DNA of 28,970 nucleotides, taken from Acinetobacter geminorum (lineage in GTDB: Bacteria > Pseudomonadota > Gammaproteobacteria > Pseudomonadales > Moraxellaceae). Shown piece after piece: positions 7,309 to 14,053 of the stretch (positions are counted from its first letter, which is position 1; each line of letters opens with the position of its first letter). The notes beneath the pieces are model-generated. The model saw only the letters and a list, made by a program, of their open reading frames with translations, was not told where the DNA came from and ran no database searches. Made by a program: the position numbers and the translations under genes. The DNA is taken from contig NZ_JABELE010000026.1 of assembly GCF_013009345.1 (NCBI RefSeq), forward strand, positions 1 through 28,970, in the 5' to 3' direction.

Positions 7309-8466
7309 ATGAAATTTACTGCTGAACATGAAGCATTACGTCGCACAGCACATCAATTTGTTCAAAATGAGCTGAATCCACATATTCTGGAATGGGAAGA
7401 AGCAGGGCAATTCCCAATTCATAATGTATTTAAAAAGATGGGCGATCTCGGCTTATTAGGGATTTGTAAGCCTGAAGAAAATGGCGGTTTGGCTCTAGAC
7501 TATTCTTATAACCTTGTGGTTGCCGAAGAAATTGGTCGTGCAGCGTGTGGTGGTGTGCCTTTAGCTATTGGTGTACAAACGGATATGGCAACACCTGCTT
7601 TGGCGCGTTTTGGCAGCAAAGAGTTGCGTGATGAATTTTTAACACCGGCAATTGCTGGAGAATATGTTGCCTCAATTGCAGTATCGGAAGTGCATGCTGG
7701 TTCGGATGTCGCAGCCATTAAAACGACTGCTAAAAAAGATGGCGATGACTATGTTATTAACGGCAGCAAAATGTGGATTACCAACTCACTGCAGGCTGAT
7801 TTCTTTTGTCTTTTAGCCAACACATCTGACGATAAACCACACGTCAACAAGTCGATGATTATTGTACCGGCAAAAACTAAAGGGATTAGTTTTTCAGAAC
7901 CGCTGAATAAATTAGGGATGCGTTCAACAACGACTGCTCAAGTTTATTTGGATAATGTCCGTGTACCGCAGCGCAACTTGGTGGGTGTCGAAGGTATGGG
8001 CTTTATGATGCAGATGATGCAATTTCAGGAAGAGCGCCTATGGGCTTGTGCTAATGCTATTGGTGGCTTAGAAACTTTGATCCAGAAGACTATTGCCTAT
8101 ACCAAAGAACGTACGACGTTTGGTCAGCCACTCATCAATAACCAATATATTCATTTCCGTTTTGCTGAACTTATGACCGAAGTGGAAGCGCTTAAATCAT
8201 TAACCTACCAAGCGTGTGAACAGCACATTGCGGGTGAAGATGTAACCAAGCTGGCTTCTATGGCAAAACTCAAAGCAGGACGTTTAACCCGTGAAGTTGC
8301 TGATAGCTGTTTGCAATATTGGGGCGGCAATGGCTTTATGTGGGATAATCCTGCATCACAGTTGTACCGTGATGGTCGCTTAGGGTCTATTGGTGGTGGG
8401 GCAGATGAGATTATGTTGGGGATTATCTGCAAACTTATGGATATCTTGCCAAAAAAACAAAAATAA
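7309..8466 (+). CDS. atuD: Citronellyl-CoA dehydrogenase AtuD
   Basis: A 385-aa FAD acyl-CoA dehydrogenase, fourth gene of the operon, expected to oxidise citronellyl-CoA to geranyl-CoA. Motifs are SIAVSEVHAGSD (122-133), KMWITNS, LGMRSTTTAQVYLDNVRVP, and the tail LGSIGGGADEIM. The YEGT catalytic Glu is replaced by Gly; the candidate base is Glu242 in FQEERLW, as in LCAD/isovaleryl-CoA dehydrogenases. AGGA lies 9 nt before the ATG. The 42-nt gap after atuC is the largest in the operon, but no terminator is visible. It resembles the solo dehydrogenase at 930-2093 in the catalytic layout, but the two are clearly diverged. Confidence 0.88.
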   Translation: MKFTAEHEALRRTAHQFVQNELNPHILEWEEAGQFPIHNVFKKMGDLGLLGICKPEENGGLALDYSYNLVVAEEIGRAACGGVPLAIGVQTDMATPALARFGSKELRDEFLTPAIAGEYVASIAVSEVHAGSDVAAIKTTAKKDGDDYVINGSKMWITNSLQADFFCLLANTSDDKPHVNKSMIIVPAKTKGISFSEPLNKLGMRSTTTAQVYLDNVRVPQRNLVGVEGMGFMMQMMQFQEERLWACANAIGGLETLIQKTIAYTKERTTFGQPLINNQYIHFRFAELMTEVEALKSLTYQACEQHIAGEDVTKLASMAKLKAGRLTREVADSCLQYWGGNGFMWDNPASQLYRDGRLGSIGGGADEIMLGIICKLMDILPKKQK

Positions 8467-8476
8467 GGAATCAGCC

Positions 8477-9313
8477 ATGACACTTTCGACTTCTCTACAA
8501 GCTATAGATATTGATGACAGCATTCAATTGGAACAAGACGGCAGTATTTTATATCTCTGGTTAAATCGACCGGAGAGCCGCAATGCCATGAACTTGAATA
8601 TGGTGAATGCCATTCAACAAGTTTTTACTGCCATTCGTGATGACCTTTCAATTCGTGCAGTGATTATCCGTGGTGAAGGCGGGTCTTTTTGTGCAGGTGG
8701 TGACATTAAAGACATGGCGGCTTTGCGTGTTGAAGCAGCCAATGTTGGTAGCTTACAACCTTATGTGGATTTTAACCGTCGTTTTGGCGCCATGCTTGAG
8801 CAAGTCGAAGCTGCACCGCAGACTGTTGTGGTGATTTTAGAGGGTGCGGTGTTAGGTGGTGGTTTTGGTCTGGCTTGTGTTTCAGATGTTGCCATTAGCC
8901 GTGACAATACTCAGTTTGGTTTACCTGAAACGGGTCTAGGTGTAATTCCTGCGCAAATTGCCCCTTTTGTGGTGAAACGTATTGGCCTGACTCAGGCACG
9001 CCGACTTGCTTTACTCGGCATGCGTTTTGAAGGACATACTGCACTGAGTGTTGGTGTGGTTCATCAAATTGCACATAATGAAATCGAACTTGAACAAGCT
9101 TTACAGGAAACCATTCAGCACATTAAACGAGCAGCACCAGAGGCTTCGCGTGTGACTAAAGCATTGTTACATCGAACGCTCAATGAAAATTTAAATGAAT
9201 TGCTTAATGATGCTGCACAGCAGTTCGCTCAAGCGGTTGGTGGTGCTGAAGGACAAGAGGGAACGATGGCTTTTATCCAGAAACGATTGCCAAATTGGGC
9301 AGATGAGTCATAA
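8477..9313 (+). CDS. atuE: Isohexenylglutaconyl-CoA hydratase AtuE
   Basis: A crotonase-fold hydratase, 278 aa from the ATG at 8477 (AAGGA 8 nt upstream; 10 nt after the atuD stop). It should hydrate isohexenylglutaconyl-CoA to the 3-hydroxy-3-isohexenylglutaryl-CoA. The oxyanion-hole motifs are visible: SFCAGGDIKDMA (70-81) and AVLGGGFGLA (124-133). The second catalytic Glu is kept (Glu151 in GLPETGLG). The first, which follows GGGC in classical enoyl-CoA hydratases, is Gly131 here, so one-Glu catalysis or another acid/base is implied. The call rests on fold plus operon context. Confidence 0.87.
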   Translation: MTLSTSLQAIDIDDSIQLEQDGSILYLWLNRPESRNAMNLNMVNAIQQVFTAIRDDLSIRAVIIRGEGGSFCAGGDIKDMAALRVEAANVGSLQPYVDFNRRFGAMLEQVEAAPQTVVVILEGAVLGGGFGLACVSDVAISRDNTQFGLPETGLGVIPAQIAPFVVKRIGLTQARRLALLGMRFEGHTALSVGVVHQIAHNEIELEQALQETIQHIKRAAPEASRVTKALLHRTLNENLNELLNDAAQQFAQAVGGAEGQEGTMAFIQKRLPNWADES

Positions 9314-9331
9314 GCGATAAGGATAAAAATA

Positions 9332-11272
9332 ATGAAATTTTCAAAAGTACTGGTTGCCAATCGTGGTGAAATTGCAGTTCGAGTTATGCAGACAGCCAAA
9401 GCCATGGGCTATCAGACTGTCGCAGTTTATTCCGATGCTGACCGTTATGCTCGCCATGTGCAAGAGGCGGATGAAGCTGTCTATATCGGTGCTTCAAAAG
9501 TATCGGAGTCTTATCTCTCTATCGCTAAAATTATAGAAGCCTGCAAAAAAACTGGGGCTAATGCAGTTCACCCCGGTTATGGCTTTTTGTCGGAAAATAC
9601 TGAATTTGCTCAGGCGTGTATCGACAATCAGATTACCTTTATTGGGCCAACCGCTTCAGCAATTGAGTTAATGGGCAGTAAACGCCTCTCCAAAATTGCC
9701 ATGATCAAAGCTGGTGTTCCTTGTGTGCCAGGTTATGAGGATGACCGACAAGATCTTGAATATTTGGCTACTCAAGCAGAGCAAATCGGTTTTCCTTTGA
9801 TGGTTAAAGCTTCTGCGGGTGGCGGCGGTCGTGGCATGCGTTTGGTACAGCAATCCTCTGAGTTGGTGGAAGCTTTACAAACTGCGCGTTCAGAAGCTGA
9901 AAATGCCTTTGGCTCAGGCGAGCTTATTTTAGAAAAAGCAGTCATTGCTCCACGCCATGTCGAAATACAGGTTTTTGGCGATACACATGGCAATTATGTG
10001 TATTTGTTTGAGCGTGATTGTTCAATCCAGCGCCGTCACCAAAAGGTTGTTGAAGAAGCACCGTGTCCAGTGATGACGCCTGAACTACGTCAGCAAATGG
10101 GCGAGGCTGCAGTGGCAGCAGCGAAAGCATGTGCTTATGTAGGTGCGGGGACGGTTGAGTTTTTGCTTGATGCATCGGGTGCATTTTATTTCTTAGAAAT
10201 GAATACCCGTTTGCAGGTAGAGCATCCAGTCACTGAACTTATTACAGGATTGAATTTGGTTGAATGGCAGTTACGTGTCGCGAATGGTGAGCAATTACCA
10301 CTGCAACAACATGAATTGACATTAAACGGACATGCGATAGAAGTGCGTTTGTATGCAGAAGACCCGCGTCAGGATTTTTTGCCTCAAACTGGTCAAGTCT
10401 TACGCTGGAAGCCTGCAACTTTGCCAAATGTGCGAATAGATCATGGCATGTTAACAACTGATGAAGTCAGTCCATTTTATGATCCGATGGTGGCAAAAGT
10501 GATTGCATACGGTAAAACCCGTGAGGATGCAATTCGCTTATTGGCGCGTGCAGTTGATGACTGTGTTTTGCTGGGTGTAAATAGCAATAAACAGTTCTTG
10601 GTCAATTTACTGCGTCATCCAGTTGTTGTGGCAGGTGATACCAATACCGCATTTATTCAGCAGCATTTTCAAGATGATAGTAGTCTACATAAGCAGGTTT
10701 TATCTTTAGAAAGCTTAGCCATTGCTGCAGCATTATTTAGCCAAAGCAAAGGAACTGCGGCATGGCAAACGGGTCTTGGCGTGCCGTTACCGTTGAAGTT
10801 GAAATGTGATGATCAGAGTATCCAATTACAACTTTCATCTGTAAATAACATGTTTACGGTACAGCTCTGTGATCAAGTAGTTTGTATTGATGTGCTTGAG
10901 AAAACGCCAGAGCAACTAGTTTACTTAATTGATGGTGTACGTCGCCGTGTTCAATATGTATTGGATGATGATCAGCTTTATCTAGATCAGAATAATGGCA
11001 ATGTTTTGATACGCAATATGACTTACGCTGCACCAGAAGCTACCGATGTAGCGGGAGATGGCAAAATTCGAGCACCGATGGATGGGGCTGTAGTGAATAT
11101 CCTAGTCAATGAAGGCGATCAAGTAGTAAAGGGCCAAACATTATTGATTCTTGAAGCCATGAAAATTCAGCAACAGATTAAATCTGATGTGGATGGTGTA
11201 GTGGAAGAGGTTTTAGGACAGCAAGGCCAGCAAGTAAAAAAACGGCAGATGTTATTTACTATTCAAATCTAG
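9332..11272 (+). CDS. atuF: Geranyl-CoA carboxylase, biotin-containing (alpha) subunit
   Basis: A 646-aa biotin carboxylase/biotin carrier fusion. N-terminal biotin carboxylase domain: KVLVANRGEIAVRV, the ATP-grasp glycine loop ASAGGGGRGM, HVEIQVFGD, ERDCSIQRRHQKVVEEAP, EMNTRLQVEHPVTE. The C-terminal BCCP domain has the biotinyl-Lys611 in LEAMKI (the more common form is AMKM) with the paired APMDG about 35 residues before. It carboxylates biotin with ATP and bicarbonate and passes the carboxyl to AtuC; the known complex is alpha6beta6. AAGGA precedes the ATG. It is the last gene of atuABCDEF and is followed by a terminator shared with the convergent roadblock operon. Confidence 0.92.
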   Translation: MKFSKVLVANRGEIAVRVMQTAKAMGYQTVAVYSDADRYARHVQEADEAVYIGASKVSESYLSIAKIIEACKKTGANAVHPGYGFLSENTEFAQACIDNQITFIGPTASAIELMGSKRLSKIAMIKAGVPCVPGYEDDRQDLEYLATQAEQIGFPLMVKASAGGGGRGMRLVQQSSELVEALQTARSEAENAFGSGELILEKAVIAPRHVEIQVFGDTHGNYVYLFERDCSIQRRHQKVVEEAPCPVMTPELRQQMGEAAVAAAKACAYVGAGTVEFLLDASGAFYFLEMNTRLQVEHPVTELITGLNLVEWQLRVANGEQLPLQQHELTLNGHAIEVRLYAEDPRQDFLPQTGQVLRWKPATLPNVRIDHGMLTTDEVSPFYDPMVAKVIAYGKTREDAIRLLARAVDDCVLLGVNSNKQFLVNLLRHPVVVAGDTNTAFIQQHFQDDSSLHKQVLSLESLAIAAALFSQSKGTAAWQTGLGVPLPLKLKCDDQSIQLQLSSVNNMFTVQLCDQVVCIDVLEKTPEQLVYLIDGVRRRVQYVLDDDQLYLDQNNGNVLIRNMTYAAPEATDVAGDGKIRAPMDGAVVNILVNEGDQVVKGQTLLILEAMKIQQQIKSDVDGVVEEVLGQQGQQVKKRQMLFTIQI

Positions 11273-11276
11273 TAAA

Positions 11277-11305
11277 AAAATACCGCTCTATATGAGCGGT
11301 ATTTT
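11277..11305. terminator. Bidirectional terminator between atuF and the roadblock operon
   Basis: A perfect 12-bp stem (11277-11288 with 11294-11305, core ACCGCTC/GAGCGGT) has a 5-nt loop, with A-run on the left and T-run on the right. It starts 4 nt after the atuF stop and can end transcripts from both sides. Confidence 0.88.
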
Positions 11306-11327
11306 ACTTTAAATGAGGAGTCCTGAT

Positions 11328-11747
11328 TTATTCTCCATCTGCCTCTGCAATCAACTGACTTGCTTTTTTTAGACTATATAATAGTTGTCCTAAAAGAACC
11401 TCTTTATTGCTTAGCGTCACCATAACCATCGGGTGATGAACGGCAGGAATAGCGGTCAGAATAGCTTTGCCATTATCTGCATCTAAAGTAATGTTGTTAC
11501 AACCAGTGAGTTGAATCTCTTTTAAAAATGCAGTGACCATTGCCAAAATTGAGCTACTCACTGCTGCTAATTTTGTAGTGTTACGGTAGTTTTTATGACT
11601 TACGGTCGCTAATTCAAAACCATCGGAAGAACAAATCATCACAAAGTCTACACCTCGTGTATTCATCAAAATATTATGAGCTTCATTTTTTGCAAGTTGT
11701 AGTAACTGTGTTGGAGCGGTTCGCTTTTGAGTTGGGATACTAAGCAT
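11328..11747 (-). CDS. Roadblock/LC7 domain protein (distal copy)
   Basis: A 139-aa protein with a roadblock/LC7-like alpha/beta fold: a long N-terminal helix, then VDFVMICSSDGFELATVS, a helix with LAAVSSSILAMVTAFLKEI, the beta-strand CNNITLDADNGKAILTAIP, and a C-terminal LGQLLYSLKKASQLI helix. Such proteins dimerise and bind Ras-like GTPases as regulators (MglB type). It is the last gene of a four-gene minus-strand operon and overlaps the GTPase gene by 8 nt. The first ATG (11753) abuts AAGGGA; the ATG at 11747 has it 6 nt upstream, so I choose 11747. Translational coupling with the GTPase suggests a stoichiometric partner. Confidence 0.8.
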   Translation of the reverse strand: MLSIPTQKRTAPTQLLQLAKNEAHNILMNTRGVDFVMICSSDGFELATVSHKNYRNTTKLAAVSSSILAMVTAFLKEIQLTGCNNITLDADNGKAILTAIPAVHHPMVMVTLSNKEVLLGQLLYSLKKASQLIAEADGE

Positions 11748-12300
11748 GATCATTCCCTTTAGATGTTAAGCCTACCTTGACTTCAAGTGATGCAATTAAT
11801 GATTCAACCATCATTAAAATTTGTTCTTTCTCACGTGCATCAATAAAAAACAACGGATACGGTAATCCTTTTGCTTTTATCCAATTACGATATTGTTGAA
11901 GTGATGATTCTTTATTTTCGTCAGCATGAGTAATACCAATCGCAATATTATCATTGTAATTTTGAAAGGTTTCTAAGTAGCTTTCTAGCTCAGCAATTGG
12001 GTTCGAACTATTATGATCTAATAATAAAATAACACCGATTGCACCTTCACAAATGACCGACCATATAAAATCAAAACGGCTTTGTCCTGGGGTTCCATAG
12101 AGTCCGATTTTGATTCCATCATCTAATGTAATTTCACCATAATCAATGCCTACAGTGGTCTGGGTTTTCTGGTGACTTTGTACATCTGTATTGAATGCTT
12201 CTGTTTCCAGAATTGGAATTTCAGATAGCGATTTAATCGCTTCTGTTTTTCCTGCCCCCATACTACCTGCAAAGACAATTTTATATTGCTGTATAATCAT
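11740..12300 (-). CDS. Ras-like small GTPase of the roadblock-associated type
   Basis: A 186-aa single-domain P-loop GTPase. G1/Walker A is GSMGAGKT (12-19); switch I contains the Thr48/49 pair in TTVGIDYG; G3 reads LYGTPGQSRF (67-76), with Gly69 where Ras has the DxxG Asp and with Gln73 kept; G4 is THAD (124-127) instead of NKxD; G5 is around IDAR. The GTPGQ form of G3 is typical of conservon CvnD and COG2229 GTPases that pair with roadblock proteins. AAGGGA precedes the ATG and the upstream gene ends 8 nt before. Role inferred: a molecular switch governed by the two roadblock proteins encoded beside it. Nucleotide preference and target are unknown. Confidence 0.85.
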   Translation of the reverse strand: MIIQQYKIVFAGSMGAGKTEAIKSLSEIPILETEAFNTDVQSHQKTQTTVGIDYGEITLDDGIKIGLYGTPGQSRFDFIWSVICEGAIGVILLLDHNSSNPIAELESYLETFQNYNDNIAIGITHADENKESSLQQYRNWIKAKGLPYPLFFIDAREKEQILMMVESLIASLEVKVGLTSKGNDHA

Positions 12301-12308
12301 AATTTCCC

Positions 12309-13274
12309 TTAAAGACCAAAACGCCGTCTAATTTTCCCTATAAAACTTTTAAAAAAATGATTGTCCGTATTTGAATTTTCTAAATAAGAATTAGGCGTGT
12401 AAGCACATTTATTTGCAGAAATAAATTTTCCATTATTTGCCATTAAGCAAGCTGTAACAAAGTGCAAGACGTCATTGATTGATAAGTTAAGCTGTTTAGC
12501 CACATCAGTAATTTTTGCTCCCTGTATAAAACAAGCAGAGAGTTGTAGACTCACTTTTCTATATTCTTTTTGATAGGGCTGTGGCCAATAGTCAATTTTA
12601 AAATAACTATCCTTCGAGGCTAGATTCTCAAAATTTTTTGAATTCCAAATCAGATTCCATAACCAGTCTTGTACATAATAATCTTTTTTACGAGAAACCT
12701 TAGTAAAATCCGATGTTTTTGCAAAAGCAAAGTTAAAGCTCATATTAGTTTGTGTTTTTTGACGAGAGGGCTCCAACCAAGCAATTTGAGTTCTATTATC
12801 AATAATCGCTAAAGTGCCTTTATCATCAAAGATGTGTAGCCTAGGATTTTCTGAACTGTGCAAATTCCTTATAAATTTATTATCAATGAATGGAGACTCA
12901 TTTGATAAATCAGAAACTACAGCAAATTTTGTCTGATCTAAAGAGGACAATAAATTGTCCTCTAGCCATTCTAATAGAGGTTCTGTTTTTTCTACCGGTA
13001 GATGTAAGGTGTGTTCATAAATAGAATTTCTATTTTCTGAAGCTGCTTTCGTAACTTTTAAATAAAGAAATTTTTTCTTGTGAAGAATATTTTGAATATT
13101 ATCTGCATCAAAAAAGTTTTCGTTAATGATTAATAAATCAATATGATTACTGGAAATATTAACCCAGTTAATACCATATTGATTTGATATTAGATTGCGG
13201 ATTAATATTTTTAATTCATCTGAAACTTTTAAGCTTAAACCTGAAACTGCAATATTTATGCAATGACTATCCAT
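12309..13274 (-). CDS. Unknown protein of the roadblock-GTPase operon
   Basis: I do not recognise this 321-aa protein. Residues 6-110 read as alternating beta strands and helices (INIAVSGLS, DELKILIRNLI, IDLLIINENFF, KKKFLYLKVTK, EPLLEWLEDNLL), like a receiver fold, but no acidic pocket or phospho-acceptor Asp is apparent. A middle part is rich in aromatic residues. Residues about 253-285 (ITDVAKQLNLSINDVLHFV) look like a helix-turn-helix. The C-terminus ends in a basic RRRFGL tail. There is no signal peptide or membrane segment. The ATG has no clear ribosome-binding site. It sits between a roadblock gene and the GTPase gene, so a partner or effector of that switch is inferred. Confidence 0.75.
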   Translation of the reverse strand: MDSHCINIAVSGLSLKVSDELKILIRNLISNQYGINWVNISSNHIDLLIINENFFDADNIQNILHKKKFLYLKVTKAASENRNSIYEHTLHLPVEKTEPLLEWLEDNLLSSLDQTKFAVVSDLSNESPFIDNKFIRNLHSSENPRLHIFDDKGTLAIIDNRTQIAWLEPSRQKTQTNMSFNFAFAKTSDFTKVSRKKDYYVQDWLWNLIWNSKNFENLASKDSYFKIDYWPQPYQKEYRKVSLQLSACFIQGAKITDVAKQLNLSINDVLHFVTACLMANNGKFISANKCAYTPNSYLENSNTDNHFFKSFIGKIRRRFGL

Positions 13275-13313
13275 AGTATCATTTTAAATTTTTATAAATT
13301 GATATAATGATTT

Positions 13314-13348
13314 TTTATGCTCTTTATAATGAATATAAAGAGCATAAA
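13314..13348. repeat. Intercistronic 14-bp perfect hairpin
   Basis: Arms 13314-13327 and 13335-13348 (TTTATGCTCTTTAT and its complement) pair perfectly around a 7-nt loop, 9 nt after the first roadblock gene. In the operon's sense (minus strand) the stem is followed by As, not Ts, so it is not a classical terminator. It may stabilise the first cistron's mRNA or attenuate read-through. Confidence 0.7.
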
Positions 13349-13357
13349 CTAAATCAC

Positions 13358-13717
13358 TTAACTGAAATCGAGCTCTTTTTCAAATGACTTCAACTCATGA
13401 CGAGCCATAGCCAAATTTGATTTGCTACGGTCGAGAACTAAGTAAAGGAACAAATTATTATTACTTTCTAAAGGTCGAATTAAATGGTAAGCCTTACCTA
13501 GGGTAATTAAAATATCCTCAATATTATCATTTAACTTCAATGCATTAGCTACATTTCGTTTTGCGCGAATGACTTCTGTATTACCAGCAGCAGCCAATTC
13601 TAAATCAATTTCCCCACCACCTTGTGTTGCAAGTGATAATCCACTTTCCGAATCAACAAGTGCAGAAGCAATAAAACCATCAATTGTCGTTAAGCTATCT
13701 AAAGAAAGTTTAGCCAT
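13358..13717 (-). CDS. Roadblock/LC7 domain protein (promoter-proximal copy)
   Basis: A 119-aa protein that is essentially one roadblock/LC7 domain: an N-terminal LDSLTTIDGFIASALVDSES strand/helix, a glycine-rich loop (TQGGGEIDL), a central helix with EVIRAKRNVANALKL, strands ILITLGKAYHLIRPL and LFLYLVLD, and a closing helix NLAMARHELKSFEKEL. It is diverged from the distal copy (11328-11747), so this may be a heterodimer or a pair with separate roles. It is the first gene after the operon promoter. Weak GAGAG-type Shine-Dalgarno 8 nt before the ATG. The hairpin just after it suggests higher expression than the three downstream genes. Confidence 0.78.
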   Translation of the reverse strand: MAKLSLDSLTTIDGFIASALVDSESGLSLATQGGGEIDLELAAAGNTEVIRAKRNVANALKLNDNIEDILITLGKAYHLIRPLESNNNLFLYLVLDRSKSNLAMARHELKSFEKELDFS

Positions 13718-13750
13718 TTTTTATCTCTCAGGATTCTAAAATTATATTTA

Positions 13751-13769
13751 CTACTTTTCCTAAAAGTAG
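13751..13769. promoter_or_regulatory. 5' leader hairpin of the roadblock operon
   Basis: CTACTTTT-CCT-AAAAGTAG forms a perfect 8-bp stem. It lies just downstream of the predicted transcription start, so it would sit near the 5' end of the mRNA, where it could stabilise the transcript or act as an operator. Confidence 0.5.
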
Positions 13770-13778
13770 CTGAAATTC

Positions 13779-13806
13779 ATTATATTTTTGCTCGACTTGA
13801 AGTCAA
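13779..13806 (-). promoter_or_regulatory. Promoter of the roadblock-GTPase operon
   Basis: Read on the minus strand, TTGACT (13801-13806) and TATAAT (13779-13784) are separated by 16 bp, nearly sigma70 consensus. The palindrome GACTTCAAGTC (13794-13804) overlaps the -35 and spacer and is a candidate repressor site. The gene starts 61 nt beyond the -10. Confidence 0.75.
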
Positions 13807-14013
13807 TAAATTAAATAAAAGTAAAATTGTTGTTTTGGGAAATAAGTGACACAAAATGTCAGACCATGGAAAATATTATAAGATTATTTTTACATTTTAA
13901 TTTTAATATTGTGCTGAGTTTTACATTATATATTTTTAAATCTGGGTAAAACAATTGTAATAGAATATTAATAAAATACTTGTAGATAAAATGTTATAAT
14001 TTAAATCATAAAG
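13807..14013. other. AT-rich intergenic stretch without a visible gene
   Basis: The gap between the roadblock operon and the sspAB operon (13718-14053) holds the promoter and terminator listed separately. The remainder is very AT-rich, with no open frame of useful length and no repeat or RNA that I can recognise. AT-tracts upstream of the -35 could act as an UP element or H-NS-type site. Confidence 0.5.
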
Positions 14014-14037
14014 AAGGGGAAATAATGAATTCCCCTT
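14014..14037 (-). terminator. Terminator of the sspA-sspB operon
   Basis: AAGGGGAA (14014-14021) pairs with TTCCCCTT (14030-14037) around an 8-nt loop. In the minus direction it is followed by a T-rich stretch (CTTTATGATTT). It lies 16 nt after the stop of the third gene of the operon. Confidence 0.7.
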
Positions 14038-14053
14038 TATAGCAATAAGTGAA

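Noticed and set aside
8390..8476. N-terminal extension of AtuE into atuD
   Set aside because: It is translated from the end of atuD in another frame; AAGGA before the ATG at 8477 and the crotonase N-terminus support the shorter form.
5653..11272. Reading atuC/atuF as methylcrotonyl-CoA carboxylase of leucine breakdown
   Set aside because: The operon has atuA and divergent atuR, and the beta subunit has Gly at the MCC Phe position; no isovaleryl-CoA dehydrogenase or HMG-CoA lyase is present.
13314..13348. Calling the 14-bp hairpin an intrinsic terminator
   Set aside because: In the transcribed (minus) direction the stem is followed by As, not Ts.
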